Shown here: positions 20,485-32,358 of the stretch, piece after piece
Layout of the letters: each line of letters starts with the position of its first letter
Numbering within the stretch: position 1 is the first letter of the stretch
Assembly (NCBI RefSeq): GCF_003589595.1
Contig: NW_020653726.1
Span: 13,782,268-13,846,267, forward strand
Length of the DNA: 64,000 nt
Origin: Hyposmocoma kahamanoa
Lineage: Eukaryota > Arthropoda > Insecta > Lepidoptera > Cosmopterigidae
Reading direction: 5' to 3'
The notes under the pieces: generated by a model
Databases searched by the model: none
What the model was told of the DNA's origin: nothing
The model's input: the letters and a program-made list of their open reading frames with translations, nothing else
Translations under genes and position numbers: made by a program

Positions 20485-21918
20485 ACTTCAGGATCACAAA
20501 ATGAATTTCCAGCGTTTAAATAAAAATGTCTTAATACCTGTCGACTAATCGTGTGATAAAACGCTCACATTAAAAACCATAAATATATGCAAATTAATAG
20601 CTCCAACAAGGAAAAGTTTATCCGGCAAGGTTTACTTTACTGTTCAAAATTGTTATAATAATAATAACCCATATTCCTAACTTTCCTGTTTTAAAAATAT
20701 GAAACGATATTATATCGAAATCTTAGGTTTTCGCGATCTCTATGATCTCTATGTTACACATAGAGAATTAAATAGTATGAAACTATTTTTCCAATAATCA
20801 AATCAGCCCTCGTCTGAAACTTTAATTTCTTTGAAAAAACAATTACACGCGATTTAGATCCGAAAAAATAATCCATTACCCTAGAATAAACCCGTACCTA
20901 ATGGATTAAATACGTCCTAATAGAGTTATGAAAGCTGGGTAGAGATACCTCAAATTTTGTTAAAAGAAGAATATAAAAGAATCTATTGTACGAAACCCTA
21001 AAATCTTTGTGCAATTGCGGGGGTTTGTCGCAAACAGGCAATAAATGTTGTCTGAATCGCCCAGCTGAGATTGCTACTGGAAAATAGAGTTACTTTCAAA
21101 AAATAGAATTTCCTTTTTTGTTATTCTAAGCACTAGTACAATTGTGTATGTAGACAATCTCATTCCTGACTTATATACATAAAAGTCTTTATTAATGTTG
21201 GAAAATATCAATTCTGTATATTTAGAAAAAAAAATACTTTCAAAAGCGCAGTGTATATCAAAATGTACATAATTTGTGAATTAATTCAGACACAGATAAT
21301 ATTCCCATGGTCACGTAAACACCTAGTGTACATTATAATGAAAATATCGCATTCAAATTTAGCGTTATGTGTTTTATATGAACATAGGTTACCTATCTAG
21401 AAAAATACGTTTTTCACACAAAACTGAGAGCGTACTTGCTTGTGACAGTAGCATGTTTAGTACTTTTAAAGTACATTGGGCATTCAGCACTTGTCCCGTT
21501 GTAACTTGCTGGGTCTTATGAGGATATGAGACGAACAATGCCAAGTTTGCAATCACACAGTAGTCAATTTTCAAGGTTCAAAGGCGCGTCTTAAGATTTT
21601 GTCTTCCAAACACAATGTTAATTAGAATATTGACTACCGTAAAATTACCTAGGGTTCCTTTGCACTAAGCAATGCTATCACAAATTTTCACTGATAAGAT
21701 TATCGTAAAGATCTGTTACAATGTCTATCTCGTTGGCGAACGTCTCTCTACCTTACTAAATTAAATAATTCTGAAACCTTATCTGTTTGAAATAGCACCT
21801 GTAATATCCAGACACGTACTCAGGAAATTCTTAAGGGAGATGAAGGTTCTCGATTATTTTATTCTTCGCAAGGCACCTAACGACATTTACAATATTGCGA
21901 TGTTTTGTAAAGTTATGT
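20485..21918. other. No gene; repeat G remnants
   Basis: 20695-20895 has decayed pieces of repeat G (CTTAGGTTTTCGCGAT, ATGAAACTATTTTTCC, ACACGCGATTTAGATCCGAA). The rest is unassigned. Confidence 0.4.
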
Positions 21919-22050
21919 TTTTTATGATATCAAGCAATAGGACTAACAAGTCGTGCGCCTGGCGGTAAATGACACACCTATCCATGACAGTTACAGTACC
22001 ACCTGCGCCTGTCACCCAGAGACATAAGTTAACAAGTCCCAAGTGTCTTT
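21919..22050 (-). repeat. Family A copy 9, 5'-truncated and deleted
   Basis: TTTATGATATCAAGCAATAGG to AAGTTAACAAGTCCC. About 50 bases around CTCAGAGCTTTAAATCGC are missing. Confidence 0.8.
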
Positions 22051-22439
22051 GAAATTTTAAACATTATACAATACTGAGTTTCCGTCGAGTCACCGCCGCG
22101 GAATCTCATGATTAAGGATCACGAATTGATTCGAAACATGTCGAGCAAATTCGTTATTTTAGTTAATATGTCTGAGTCTCACGGTGGTTTTCTATTACAC
22201 AATATTATAAAGTTTTTATTTAAAAAGAAAACCGACGTCAATAGTTGGCTCCACTTTCGCTGTGTTCGTTACCGTGGTCTCCTTAACAACAACTGCAACT
22301 AGTAATATAGAAGTCCTCGTCAAAACGAATAATATGAGCCCAAAACAGTTTCAGAGTTTCTCTCATCTGTCTTCTATTTCAATAATCAGATCAGCTCTAG
22401 GTCGCCATAACATTTTACTTTTATTGGAATTACATCTAT

Positions 22440-22710
22440 GTGCCAAGTTTTATTGAAATCGATTAACGGGAAGTGGGTGAAATTCAGTAATTAACCTGGA
22501 TTCACACCCAAATTTGCCACCCTTAAAAGGCGAATATCTTCTTCAAATTTGAATGGGACCACTACTGGTACCCCCTGTTTAAAAAGAATTGTCGAAATCA
22601 GTTCACAAATTGAATGTCGGAGTAATCGCGTAACATATACACAAAAAACGTTTTGAAAGTCGATTTGAAAACCTCCTCCATTTTCGAAGTCGGTTAAAAA
22701 AAAACATTTT
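22440..22710 (-). repeat. Dispersed repeat F, copy 2
   Basis: In reverse complement it has ACCGACTTCGAAAATGGAGG, CATTCAATTTGTGAACTGAT and GTGGTCCCATTCAAATTTGA, the insect LINE 3'-UTR pattern of 4500-4740. Confidence 0.5.
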
Positions 22711-23924
22711 TCGAAAATGTATTATTATTTTTATCAATTATTTTTTACCACAAGATTTTTGTGTTAATGAATATGATCGCAATTTTTTAACCACACCTGT
22801 ATTCGTACAGAAGACAGATGAGTAGTTATTATTCTAAGACTGTACCTGATATTATTCTAGGCTATGTAACGTGACAGCGATTGCGGAGCCTAAGTCCCTA
22901 CAGTGGGGCTACTGAGCGCGGTAAATCGGTATCTATACTTAATTAACTCGCAGAATCTCTGGAACTAACTCCTAGAAAATGGATCATTGTTTATAAAATT
23001 ATTTGTTCTTGAATCTCATTTTAATAATACTATTTTTCTGTTACATATAAATGTCTGTTCCTTCGCTCAAGACCCTTTTTAACATTAATAAAATAGTAAA
23101 GTTATTTCTTATACAAGGCTGCAAAATTGTTGTTTGACGTGAGTGCTTGTATTAAAACTTGAGCAAGCGAAAGAGTCTAAGATTGAACCACGTGGGAAGC
23201 GAGTGGTTGAAGAATAGTAATCTTCAACGATAACTCGAGCTAAAATTTTCAAAAAACGCTCATTTGTTGTTGTATTTAGTTACTGACACTTGGCTATACG
23301 CCTAAAAAGATAACAAATAATTATAAAACAGAAAATATAATAAAACTGAAACGAAATTTCTTAAAAATTTAACAAAATCTAAAAAAAGTTAGTCACCGAG
23401 TAACTTTTTACGAATTGCTTATTTTTACAGATGAGACGATGAGACCGCCATTTGCATGGCAAATGGCATGTTATGATACGATTTTGCTATGAAAGAAATG
23501 GTGAACGGATTTCGAATGGAGAACGTAAACTGCATGGAAAGTGATTTGTTTTTGTGAGGTCATAGTCGAATTTGATAGGCAATCCAACTTACAGGCTTAA
23601 ATAGGATTGCTCTAAGAGCTCGTAGTACGTAGTAGGCACGAAACGCAAAACAACTTTGCTACCGAGCGAAACATACAACTTTTCACCTTATAGTGAAGAA
23701 AATGGTAGATTAAACTTTAGGTAGATTAAAATCGTTGTCAATTTAATGTCAATAATACTAAGAACAAAATATACCAACAGATTTATGTGACATAAATAAT
23801 GTACGACAAATTTAATCGCATAGTCGAACGTGTTCATTATGTTTTTTTTCAACTTTTTCAAAAAAAAAGTTAAGTGCACCACAGTTTATCGCTTAGAGGA
23901 TGGAAAAAAAAAAGAAGTCTATCG
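22711..23924. other. No gene seen
   Basis: Only a 21-bp inverted repeat with GCCATTTGC/GCAAATGGC arms (23447-23467) and the TTAGAGGATGGAAAAAA motif (23893) stand out. Confidence 0.4.
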
Positions 23925-24010
23925 TCAAGTTCGAATTTCAAAAACCTTTTGCGCGCATATTTCTAATGAGAAAAAAATCTTTCCGAGCTAGTGAAGTGAA
24001 AAATATATAA
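23925..24010 (-). repeat. Dispersed repeat L, copy 2
   Basis: Reverse complement of the blocks listed for 17850-17950. Confidence 0.6.
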
Positions 24011-24307
24011 AATAAAAATACTTTATTTCGTCTCAAATACGAAGAAAATTAAATGCGAGGTTGAGTTAAGTACGATAATACTTGTAACAAACAGGAGATC
24101 TCGCTCCTTTGTAACTAGTAGGTACATAATAGCTATGAAACAAAATAATATAAAGTAATAGTCACAGAACTAAATTCTTAACTATAATACAAAAATATTG
24201 CAAACAAATAATAATTATTGGTTTTCACGCGTTCTTTCTTCTAAAAAACAGATATCTTTATAGTCAACATTATTTTCGGTAAAATGCAATGAGCGAATAG
24301 GTTTAGT

Positions 24308-24346
24308 TGGTTTTGTTAATACTAGAAGTTAGTATTAACAAAACCA
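24308..24346. repeat. Perfect 17-bp-arm hairpin
   Basis: TGGTTTTGTTAATACTA, loop GAAGT, TAGTATTAACAAAACCA. Confidence 0.9.
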
Positions 24347-25589
24347 TAATTTTATGAAGTTCCTAAATCACGCTAGCTATTCATATCCATACTTGTATAT
24401 GTATAACTCAAAGGTTTTGTTACTTTTGTACTCAATTGACACTGTGAAGACACCAGTGAACATCAGCGGAGTGTAAGGATTTTTAGAACCCAAGAGTACA
24501 ATTGGTAAAAGAGTAATTTTAGTTATAAATTGAATTCTTACTTTTTTCAAAAAACCCAACGTTTAGGGCACATATGTTGCAGATGGAAATGAATATATTT
24601 TTTCGGGTCTATAGGTACGCGATAGAGATCCGAAAAAATCGTGAAAACCTAGGAACACGATGTTCACAATACGCAATATCGATTATAGTATATAATAATA
24701 ATTTATCGAATTATTCTAAATCTCTTTTTGTAATCAGTTTGCGGGAAACATGAAACCAGCCAACAGAGCTCGGATTAGTAGTATCAGGGAACTTAACAAT
24801 ACCCAGGACACGTGTTATTCTGTTCATAATCCCACGAGCGATGTTCTATTACGTTGCATACTGTGTGAAATGAAAATCATAAGTTTACCAGGGTTTTGGG
24901 TAAGCAAAGTAGGTGCAAAGTACCAGTAAGTTACAGCGTTTTTTTTCGTCTGTTATACTTCGTTAAAAAAATATAACTAATTGAAATATATTGAGAGCCT
25001 TACGTGGATTATACTTTTCATAAAGAACAAACTATTTTGCAATTGTTTTATGCGTTTAATATTACGGAGCACATGCAATAAATGATAAAGTTGAACGTTT
25101 GAAGGAAGGAGACTGGGTTATCATATTTTTTTAAATTTATTTATAGCGATTCTTCAGCAATTAATACATCGATTCATGTACATTTTAAATTAGTAAGAGC
25201 GTTTAGCTTGTTGCACAACTATTTAAAGATAAAACACAGCTTGCATTAAATTGAGCAGAATAGTTTTAATGTTACAGCGTACACATATACAAAGAGAAAA
25301 GAGCAAACTGAATACAACGATAAAATGATAATTAGGAAGTAAGCGTTAAATGTAGTATAATTTTTTTTGCAATTAGTGCTAAGAATACTGCTAGTTTACT
25401 TGCTAAAGATTGCCTTGCGGAGACCGGTTATCGAATCCGAGAAAATATCTACTGTTGCACTATCATTGTGTAGTCTGGACAGATGGCAGACCCATGTGAG
25501 ACTCAATTTAGTTCTCCTGTGTGATGGTGACAGGAGAGCAACGATCTTTTTACGAGGGTATGGATGATGAACGCTAAGTTTGAACATTG
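24347..25589. other. No gene seen
   Basis: 24600-24680 has repeat G pieces (TTTTTCGGGTCTATA, TCGTGAAAACCTAGGAAC). Two opposing 60-codon frames at 25367-25587 show no motif. Confidence 0.4.
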
Positions 25590-25894
25590 TTTTTTTTTAT
25601 AATATCTAGTGACGGGACTTACAAGTCGTGCGCCTGATGGTAAGCTTCACGCCTGTCCATAACAGTTGCAGTGCCACTCAGAGATTTAAATCACAAAGAT
25701 CTAAGGGGCACTGCCATTGCGCCCATCACCCTAAGACATAAATTGTCAAGTCCCATGTGCCTGTAATTTCATCAGAACCCTTACCCTTCAAAACCGGAAC
25801 ACAGTAATGCTGACATTACTGCTTGGCGGCAGAAATAAGTAAGGTGGCAGTACTTCCCTGGACGAACTCTTTCACAAGGAGCTCTACTGCTACT
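25590..25894 (-). repeat. Family A copy 10, full length, well preserved
   Basis: Runs from TTTTTTTTTATAATATCTAG to GAGCTCTACTGCTACT. The CAGTAATGCTGACATTACTG hairpin is intact. A useful reference for the family consensus. Confidence 0.9.
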
Positions 25895-26049
25895 GATGTC
25901 AGTTGTAAGGAGTCAATCTTGTGAGAAAATAATTTGTGAAGGAAGGCAAGGTCCAATAGATCTCTGCGCCTTTCAAGTGAGATGTTTTATTTAGAATGTT
26001 TTAAATCTCATTTTATAAGGGCATTCTTTCTGCTTTTTTATATTACAAT

Positions 26050-26303
26050 TTTTGTGTTGCCAACAGAATATAACAATAAAAATGTGCCGGACAACCACAC
26101 CAATGGCCTGGTCTCAAAGCAGGGAATTTCCTGTACTATGAGTACCAGAGCAACAGAATTCAATCTGTGTGAAGTGACTTCCTAAAAAACCCAGACCGCA
26201 GAAGCTATTTAGAAAAGATTATTTCCCAAATTGGTCTTATCGGGAATCGAACCCGGGACTTTCTCATCCAGTGCCCACAGTGCAAACCGTTGGGCCACCG
26301 AAG
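26050..26303 (-). repeat. tRNA-derived SINE M, copy 2
   Basis: On the minus strand, GGTGGCCCAACGGTTTGCAC (A-box region) and GGGTTCGATTCCC (B box) are both clear. The body has TTGCTCTGGTACTCATAGTA and CAGGAAATTCCCTGCTTTG. The homolog is at 14463-14660. Confidence 0.75.
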
Positions 26304-26924
26304 TAGTCACGTCACGTACGTATACGTTGTGCTTTACAATTCGTACCCTTGATGTAAAAAGACCACATCTACAAAATAATAACTTTTCCGGAGAGAGGTT
26401 TAAAGATTCTATGAACGAAATTGTATAGTCGATAACTTTCTCATGCTTAAACAGAAGAATTATAAAATTTCACTATTTGTTTCGTGTAGTTCCTATTATT
26501 TTCATATAAAAGCACTCAAACTCTTAGTCAAGGGTAAGAATTAACAGACATAATAGAAAACAATTTATATATAGGTTGAATAAAACGAAATGAATGAAAT
26601 GAGTTTACTTTTTGGAATGAGTGTGTGGCTAAATTTACTCTGCTATATATAGCCTTCAACAAAGGGCGGATTGCAGCGATATTAACTTATCGGCGGGGCC
26701 AGAAATATCAACAATTGGCTGCCCGCCAGAACGAGAAAATGCGATTGTTGCAATCGAGAACATGAGTGCACTAGTTTGGACGAAATCAGCTTGTCGCCAG
26801 CCACAGGCGACCACTGGCTATGTACTTTAACGTGTTATTGCTACATGTAATTTGATTTCCTCGTTTAGTGCTTAAAGAAAAAAAAAACAAAGGAACGTAT
26901 TTATTGAAACACTTGTATTTGTGG

Positions 26925-27015
26925 TTGTCTATGTGTGTGTCCATGGCACCCGCCACACAGGGTTTCCCTAATACGGGGCTATGTTGAGTGTGTGCGTTAT
27001 TATTATATAGAAGAT
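26925..27015 (+). repeat. Retroposon 3' end I, copy 1
   Basis: GTGTGTCCATGGCACCCGCC, CAGGGTTTCCCTAATACGGG and GCTATGTTGAGTGTGTGCG, ending in a (TTA)n tract. Two other copies: 50055-50145 (plus) and 38992-39065 (minus). A trinucleotide tail suggests an I/Jockey-group LINE 3' end. Confidence 0.6.
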
Positions 27016-27388
27016 ATTCTTTGGTTGCACCACCCTCTCCAACATTAAATTTCTTGTTCCTTTTCTAAGTTGTTGTATTTTGGCTTATTCTGTAACTTAT
27101 TATTACTGCTTTGTGTTATCATCAATATATCAATTTTTAATGTGCAATAAAGAATATTTCATTCATTCGTTCATCGATCGTTAAGACAATAGTCAAGAAT
27201 TAAAATGTTTATTACTCATGGATTATATTGTCGCCTACAATGAACAAACACGATATTAAAATTATTTACACGCAATTAAATTTTCATAACGTCCCTAATA
27301 AAACGATGTGTCTAAGTCTAAGTATTACAAAATAAAAAATAGCGGGCTTTTGAAGTAACAAATACAGTTATTACAAAGATTATTTTTA

Positions 27389-27394
27389 TTTTTT

Positions 27395-27425
<31 letters not shown>

Positions 27426-28285
27426 TTTGCATTCCATAATGTACATTACAGATGTTTTACATATACAGAGATCAAATTATGGACCCTGAACAGGGCACAG
27501 CAAATAGTAGAAGAGAGGACTAGTCTCATAATTGTTACACTTACTAATATATAATTTGATATATACCAACGACAACAGCTTTATATTATTATATTCATTA
27601 TCGACTAGTTACTAAATTCAGATACCAAATTTATCTTCTAAAAACTCTTTTACATTATAATAGCTTTTCTTTATGAGAAAATTCTTTAAGTATTTAAAGA
27701 AAATCTTGTTATTTTGTTCATTTTTTATAATTTCCGGAAGATTGTTATATATTTTTATTGACATGGTGTATGGACTAGATAAATGCATATTTAATCTTGA
27801 ATATGGTAGTACTAATCTGTTTATATTTCGTAATGTATATTTAGTGGGGATGGCTTTACGGTTTTTATATAAGTCTTGATGGTTTCGTACAAATTTACAA
27901 ACTTCTAGTATATAGATACATGGGAGAGTCAGGATTTCATGTTTGATAAAATGGAGTTTACAGCTATCTGTTTGGGCAATATTTGTGAGGATTCTAATTA
28001 ATTTCTTTTGTAAAGTGAAGAGGCTAGGCGTATCCGTGCTATTGCCCCATAGAATTATAGCATAGTTTAACCAAGCGTAAGCGAAGGCATAATAGGTAGT
28101 TAAAGCAGTTTTAAAGTCTATAGTTTTTTTTAATTCTCTTAAAGCATATACAAATTTGGACAATTTAGATTTTAGCTTTTGAACATGTTTTTTCCAATTT
28201 AAATGCTTATCAATGTCAACTCCCAACAATGTATAAACATCAACCGGCGTTATTTCTGTACCCTGGTATTTATATATTTTAAGTA
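27389..28285 (-). mobile_element. Jockey-type LINE, 5'-truncated, well preserved
   Basis: Minus-strand element with coding region 28285-27618, a 3' UTR of about 190 bp (27617-27431) and a (TAAA)n tail seen as (TTTA)n at 27389-27430. No interior stop breaks the coding part, so it is among the younger insertions here. The upstream part of the RT is missing, as expected from incomplete target-primed reverse transcription. Confidence 0.8.
27618..28229 (-). CDS. Reverse transcriptase C-terminal part, Jockey-type LINE (5'-truncated)
   Basis: 203 codons from a Met inside the element. The true frame continues upstream to about 28265 (..EITPVDVYTLLGVDIDKH). It shows the post-palm RT region: FLGV-type motif LLGVDIDKHLNWKKHVQKL, then YYAFAYAWLNYAIILWGNST, LQKKLIRILTN and CIYILEVCKFVR, ending FLEDKFGI. 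These motifs are typical of the Jockey-group thumb and connection region. The catalytic YADD and the endonuclease are absent, so it cannot transpose by itself. It is not a host gene. Confidence in the family is high; the exact clade is inferred. Confidence 0.8.
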   Translation of the reverse strand: MLGVDIDKHLNWKKHVQKLKSKLSKFVYALRELKKTIDFKTALTTYYAFAYAWLNYAIILWGNSTDTPSLFTLQKKLIRILTNIAQTDSCKLHFIKHEILTLPCIYILEVCKFVRNHQDLYKNRKAIPTKYTLRNINRLVLPYSRLNMHLSSPYTMSIKIYNNLPEIIKNEQNNKIFFKYLKNFLIKKSYYNVKEFLEDKFGI

Positions 28286-29332
28286 TATTATGAAGAAAAT
28301 ACGAAGAAAGAAATAGTGATGAAGAAAATTAGAACTATAGTCCTTATTTTAAAACAAACTACAATATATTTTATCCTGAAAATTCCACTAAATACGAATT
28401 CAAAGTTTTTGTTCAAAGTGACAATAACGTGATTTAAGTGAAAGTGAAAACATAAAATTATTGACTCCCGCCGCTTATAAGACTACCTTATTACCCAAAT
28501 AAGAAAACTAAGGTATTTAAGAGAAAGTGAAAACTAATGTTACTAGAACTACAACGGAAAATATTTATTGAGGATCCCGATAATGAAACGAAGACATGGC
28601 TCAAAAGACAAAAAAAGACAAAATTTGTATCCAAGCCAAAACTTAATAGAAAAAAGTATCATACAAAAATTTAAACTAGCAAATTTTTTTACTAAACGTC
28701 AAAATCGAAGTTATATTTCGCAAGTCTTCATTAATAGTACAAAAAAAACCATAGTGATTTAGTAAAATCTTTGACTAAATACAAAGAAAACTAGCTCGAA
28801 TTTACGATATTAAAGTAAGTTCTTACAATTCATCTCGTTCCTTGTAAGAAATGGCAGAAATAATTACGAGAGTCGTTGGTAGCGTCTAGGAATTTCCGCG
28901 ATTCAAAGTTACTTTGCAGTGCGGTCCAGCGGCTATAACTCATGCCACTCAGTGAAATATAATGCGGATGTTCTCATAATGTACGACGCGCAACTTAATC
29001 CGCCTGCGACTTCTTCCACCAGATATTTATACAAATGGCCAGAGGCGGAACGATCTCTACAAAACGCCTGCGAAACGTTTTTGTCGGAACACATTTCTAG
29101 GCACTAAAAATGTACGACTAGCATTATTTCACAACGACTTAACGCCTTTAGTCTTGTATTTTACTGACTATGAAATGAAAATATAAGACAATATTTATGT
29201 AAAGTAATTTAAAAAACGAGGCTTAACACAATTGCAAATACCTAAGTTTTCAAACAGAAAATCTCGTAATTTATAGACAATAAACAGTCCTCTTTTTTAA
29301 TAACGAATGTTTTAAAATCTATACATACAATA
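28286..29332. other. No gene seen
   Basis: A 62-codon frame at 28919-29107 (KWPEAERSLQNACETF...) lies in a slightly GC-richer patch but matches nothing I know. Confidence 0.35.
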
Positions 29333-29664
29333 TTTTTTATGTTACCAAGTGACGGGAAGAACATGTCGTGCGCCTTTATCAGCTGCAATGCCACTCAATA
29401 CTTTAAATCACAAAAATCTGAAGGGCACTGCTACCCACCCTGCGCCCGTCACCCAGATAAGTATGTACTTATCAACTTAGGGACTTAGGGACTTATCAAC
29501 TTATGTAAGTTGGCAAGTCCCATATGCCTGTAATTGCAGTAGTACCCTTAGCCTTCAAAACCGAAACGCAGTAATGTTCACATTACTACTTGGCCGCAGA
29601 AATAGGTGAAGTAGCAGTACTTCCCTGGACGAACTCTTTCACAAGGAGCTCTACTGCTACTAAA
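29333..29664 (-). repeat. Family A copy 11 with a small internal duplication
   Basis: Full span. Between CACCCAGATAAG and GTTGGCAAGTCCC there is a locally repeated CTTATCAACTTA / GGGACTTA block (29463-29510). The hairpin is CAGTAATGTTCACATTACTA. Confidence 0.85.
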
Positions 29665-29817
29665 ATTCATTTCGTTCTTTGTTAACGTGCGACCTTCATC
29701 AGAGGTTTAATAGGTATTTACACTCCTACATAATATCCTGATGTATTTCGGCCAGACTGCAATGACCGTAATCACAGCATGACTAGGAGCGCAATTACGA
29801 CTAGTATTACATATATT

Positions 29818-30055
29818 GGCGACCTCCATGGTCGAGTGGCTTGCACGTCGGTTTTCATGGCGTCCCCCATCTCTGAGGTTCCAGACTCGATCGATTGATT
29901 GTAGTAAAACTAACTTTTCTATGTTGTCTCGGGTCTGGGTGTTTGTGGTACCGTCGTTGTTTCTGATTTCCATAATACAAGTGCTATGGTTATTACCTAC
30001 TTTAGGAAAAGAACAACGTCTGTGATGTTATCTAAGATTTATAGATATGTTATTT
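29818..30055 (+). repeat. tRNA-derived SINE N
   Basis: The head GGCGACCTCCATGGTCGAGT then GGCTTGCACG is a tRNA-like A-box region. A decayed B box (GGTTCCAGACTCGATCG) follows about 45 bases on. The body has TTTTCTATGTTGTCTCGGGT, CTGGGTGTTTGTGGTACCGT and ACAAGTGCTATGGTTATTAC. I recognise this head and body as a common lepidopteran SINE type. The minus-strand ORF here is its shadow. Confidence 0.75.
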
Positions 30056-30133
30056 GTTTACTTATTTTGTTTAATAGAAAGTATAATAACAAGGTCATAA
30101 ACATGCTTAATAGGTATATAATGTAAAATGGTT

Positions 30134-30441
30134 TAGTAGCAGTAGAGCTCCTTGTGAAAGAGTTCGTCCGGGGAAGTACTGCCACCCTACCTATTTCTGC
30201 CGTCAAAGAGTAATGTCAGCAAAACTGTGGTCCGGTTTTGAAAGGTAAGGTGCTGGTGAAGTTACAGGCACATGGAGCTTGTCAACTTACTATTCAGGGT
30301 GACGGGCGCAGTGGCAGTGCCCCTGAGATCTTTGTGATTTAAAGCTCTGAGTGGTCCTACAACTGTTATGGACAGGCGTGTAGCTTAACACCAGGCACAC
30401 GACTTGTTCGTCCCATCACTTGATATTATAAAAAAAAATAT
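30134..30441 (+). repeat. Family A copy 12, full length
   Basis: TAGTAGCAGTAGAGCTCC to GATATTATAAAAAAAAAT. AATGGT lies just before the start (30127-30132) and just after the tail, a plausible short target duplication. Confidence 0.9.
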
Positions 30442-31098
30442 GAATGGTAAAAGACAGAAATAGACAATATCGTTAAGAGTCGCATTTTGACGCAGTGTGC
30501 GTTGGAAACTGGCAAATTACTTACTTTTTAAACTCAGCTGCCAGCTTTGTGAAAGTTACAACCAAGCGAATTGAAAGCTTCTGAGCGAGACACCTTCTAT
30601 GTGACACCCAGAGACCCGGGGTTTAATCATAAAAGGCACAAAGTTGTTAGCTGTAAGATGAGTCTTTTACTGTTTTGGTAGAAAACTACCACAAAGCATA
30701 TTATAACGAGAAAGTTTTCAAAGTTTAAACTATATGCGGAATAAGAGCTCTAACAAACCCAGATAAACTCATTGGGGAGTTAAGTTACATGGAAAAAGTT
30801 AAGCAAATAGTCCCGTCCGCAAGCATTTGTGAATAGAGATTACGCAATTTTTAAAGGAAATACTTAAGCTTTGTAAATTTTCCAATTTGTATAGTTAAAC
30901 GTAATCAGTTGCGGAGCTGTTGGAGTTCTTTCTCTACTTTTTTATTTTATACGTTTTATAAACCGCAAATACTAAAACAAATTCATCATTTACAATTCTG
31001 TTGAATATATTTCTTAACTTGAACATGTTTCTTTACGTATTTTAATGCAGTCGCAGCGCAGCGTCGGCGGTAGTTTCTAAAAATAATCTAATTATTCG
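30442..31098. other. No gene seen
   Basis: Nothing assignable. Confidence 0.4.
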
Positions 31099-31295
31099 AT
31101 GTTGGTATCAATTAGTTACTAATTAGTTACTACACTCCACTTTTTGATTGTTGATCAACTATCGATTGTCAATCGAAATAGTTACTAATCTATTATTTAC
31201 TCATTTTTGATTGTTGACCATAAATCGACTTTGAATCGAAATGGTAACCAATCCCCTAATTACTAATCTTTGATTGTTCGATTGTCGATTGTTAG
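31099..31295. repeat. 63-bp minisatellite, about three units
   Basis: Full units 31141-31203 and 31204-31266 both start TTTTTGATTGTTGA and contain AATCGAAAT(A/G)GT(T/A)A. A partial unit follows (31267-31295, TCTTTGATTGTTCGATTG) and a degenerate half precedes (31099-31140). Confidence 0.75.
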
Positions 31296-31968
31296 AAAGA
31301 ACACGTAATACAGCAAACATGAATGATTAAAGAATTGGTTTAAGTATGCACGTTCATTCCATAGTTAGGGCAGCTCCTTTCCTTTATTTTTTTTTCCATC
31401 CTCTAAGAATTGATCGTACTCAGTATTCCGCGCCACAATGTAGAGAACCTTCTTTTTTTTAACATTTTAGACACCAATAATATTACCTACTCGAAAATCT
31501 TTAAGACAGTTTAATTATTGATATATTTGTTTTTTTTTACAAACAATCGCCCATCGATATCTTACCGTCAAGTACTTTTGACTAAAAAAAAATTAAAAAA
31601 TAAGTGAACCTTTTTTTTCCATCCCCCAAGCTTTTTTGTAAGCCGCGATTTCTTTCTGACTAATTTGACAGGCATTAAAATACTCAAAAAGTTCGTTTGA
31701 GTTAAATCTACAATTGAACAAAAAGTTGCAATTAATTTTAGATTATTTAGTAGGTTTGATATTCCGGATTACGCCGGCTCAGTACACGTCACTGGACTGA
31801 TTATGATGCCGAGCTCCGAGCTTCCAATTCCCGCACGAGCAACGAGGCTCGGAACTCGGGAAACAAACTGAAAATATAATTTTTTTAAAAACATTTAATC
31901 GAATTTCGCTTGTTTTAACTGAGTTGCGTTTGACTAAAAAAATACAATTGTGTTGGGTGTTACCCTAA

Positions 31969-32233
31969 GGCTCAACTCACACTGGCGCAGAGTCGAAGCG
32001 TTGCGACGCGTCATATTTTTCGCCTATAGCATATTCATCTATATTTTCCCATTATTAAGGTACAAATTTGTGTTTTGCAAATATGGGATCGAGCGGCTTC
32101 GCACGTCAACGCGCGTCGCTGCGCGTCACTTGACCTGTGATCCCGGCGCACTAATGCGAGCGTCGCCAAGCGGTGTAGTTGGAAAACAGGACGCGACGCG
32201 ACGCTTCGACTCTGCGCCAGTATGAGTCGAGCC
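31969..32233. mobile_element. PIF/Harbinger-like MITE, GC-rich TIRs
   Basis: 265 bp. The left GGCTCAACTCACACTGGCGC then AGAGTCGAAGCG pairs with the right end (reverse complement GGCTCGACTCATACTGGCGC then AGAGTCGAAGCG). Flanks are TAA (left) and TAG (right). The terminal motif GGCTCAAYTYAYAYTG is shared with 2235-2425, although the insides differ. The 91-codon frame across it is an artefact of the GC-rich arms. Confidence 0.75.
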
Positions 32234-32358
32234 TAGCTCTAAGAATTTCTTCCAGCTATAAAATTACACTGGAACGCAAAAATTAGGGATCACTTAAAAT
32301 ATGTGATAGTTCCTTAAATATATGGGAGGAGTTCGTGTAATTGTAGTATCTATATACT

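Noticed and set aside
23447..23467. Octamer-containing palindrome (ATTTGCAT) as a POU-factor site
   Set aside because: Single short site, no associated gene or promoter; expected by chance in AT-rich DNA.
26228..26303. tRNA gene on the minus strand
   Set aside because: Good A and B boxes, but it continues into a SINE body shared with 14.5 kb and lacks paired acceptor ends.
31950..32225. 91-aa ORF with arginine/alanine-rich ends
   Set aside because: Made by the GC-rich inverted arms of a MITE.
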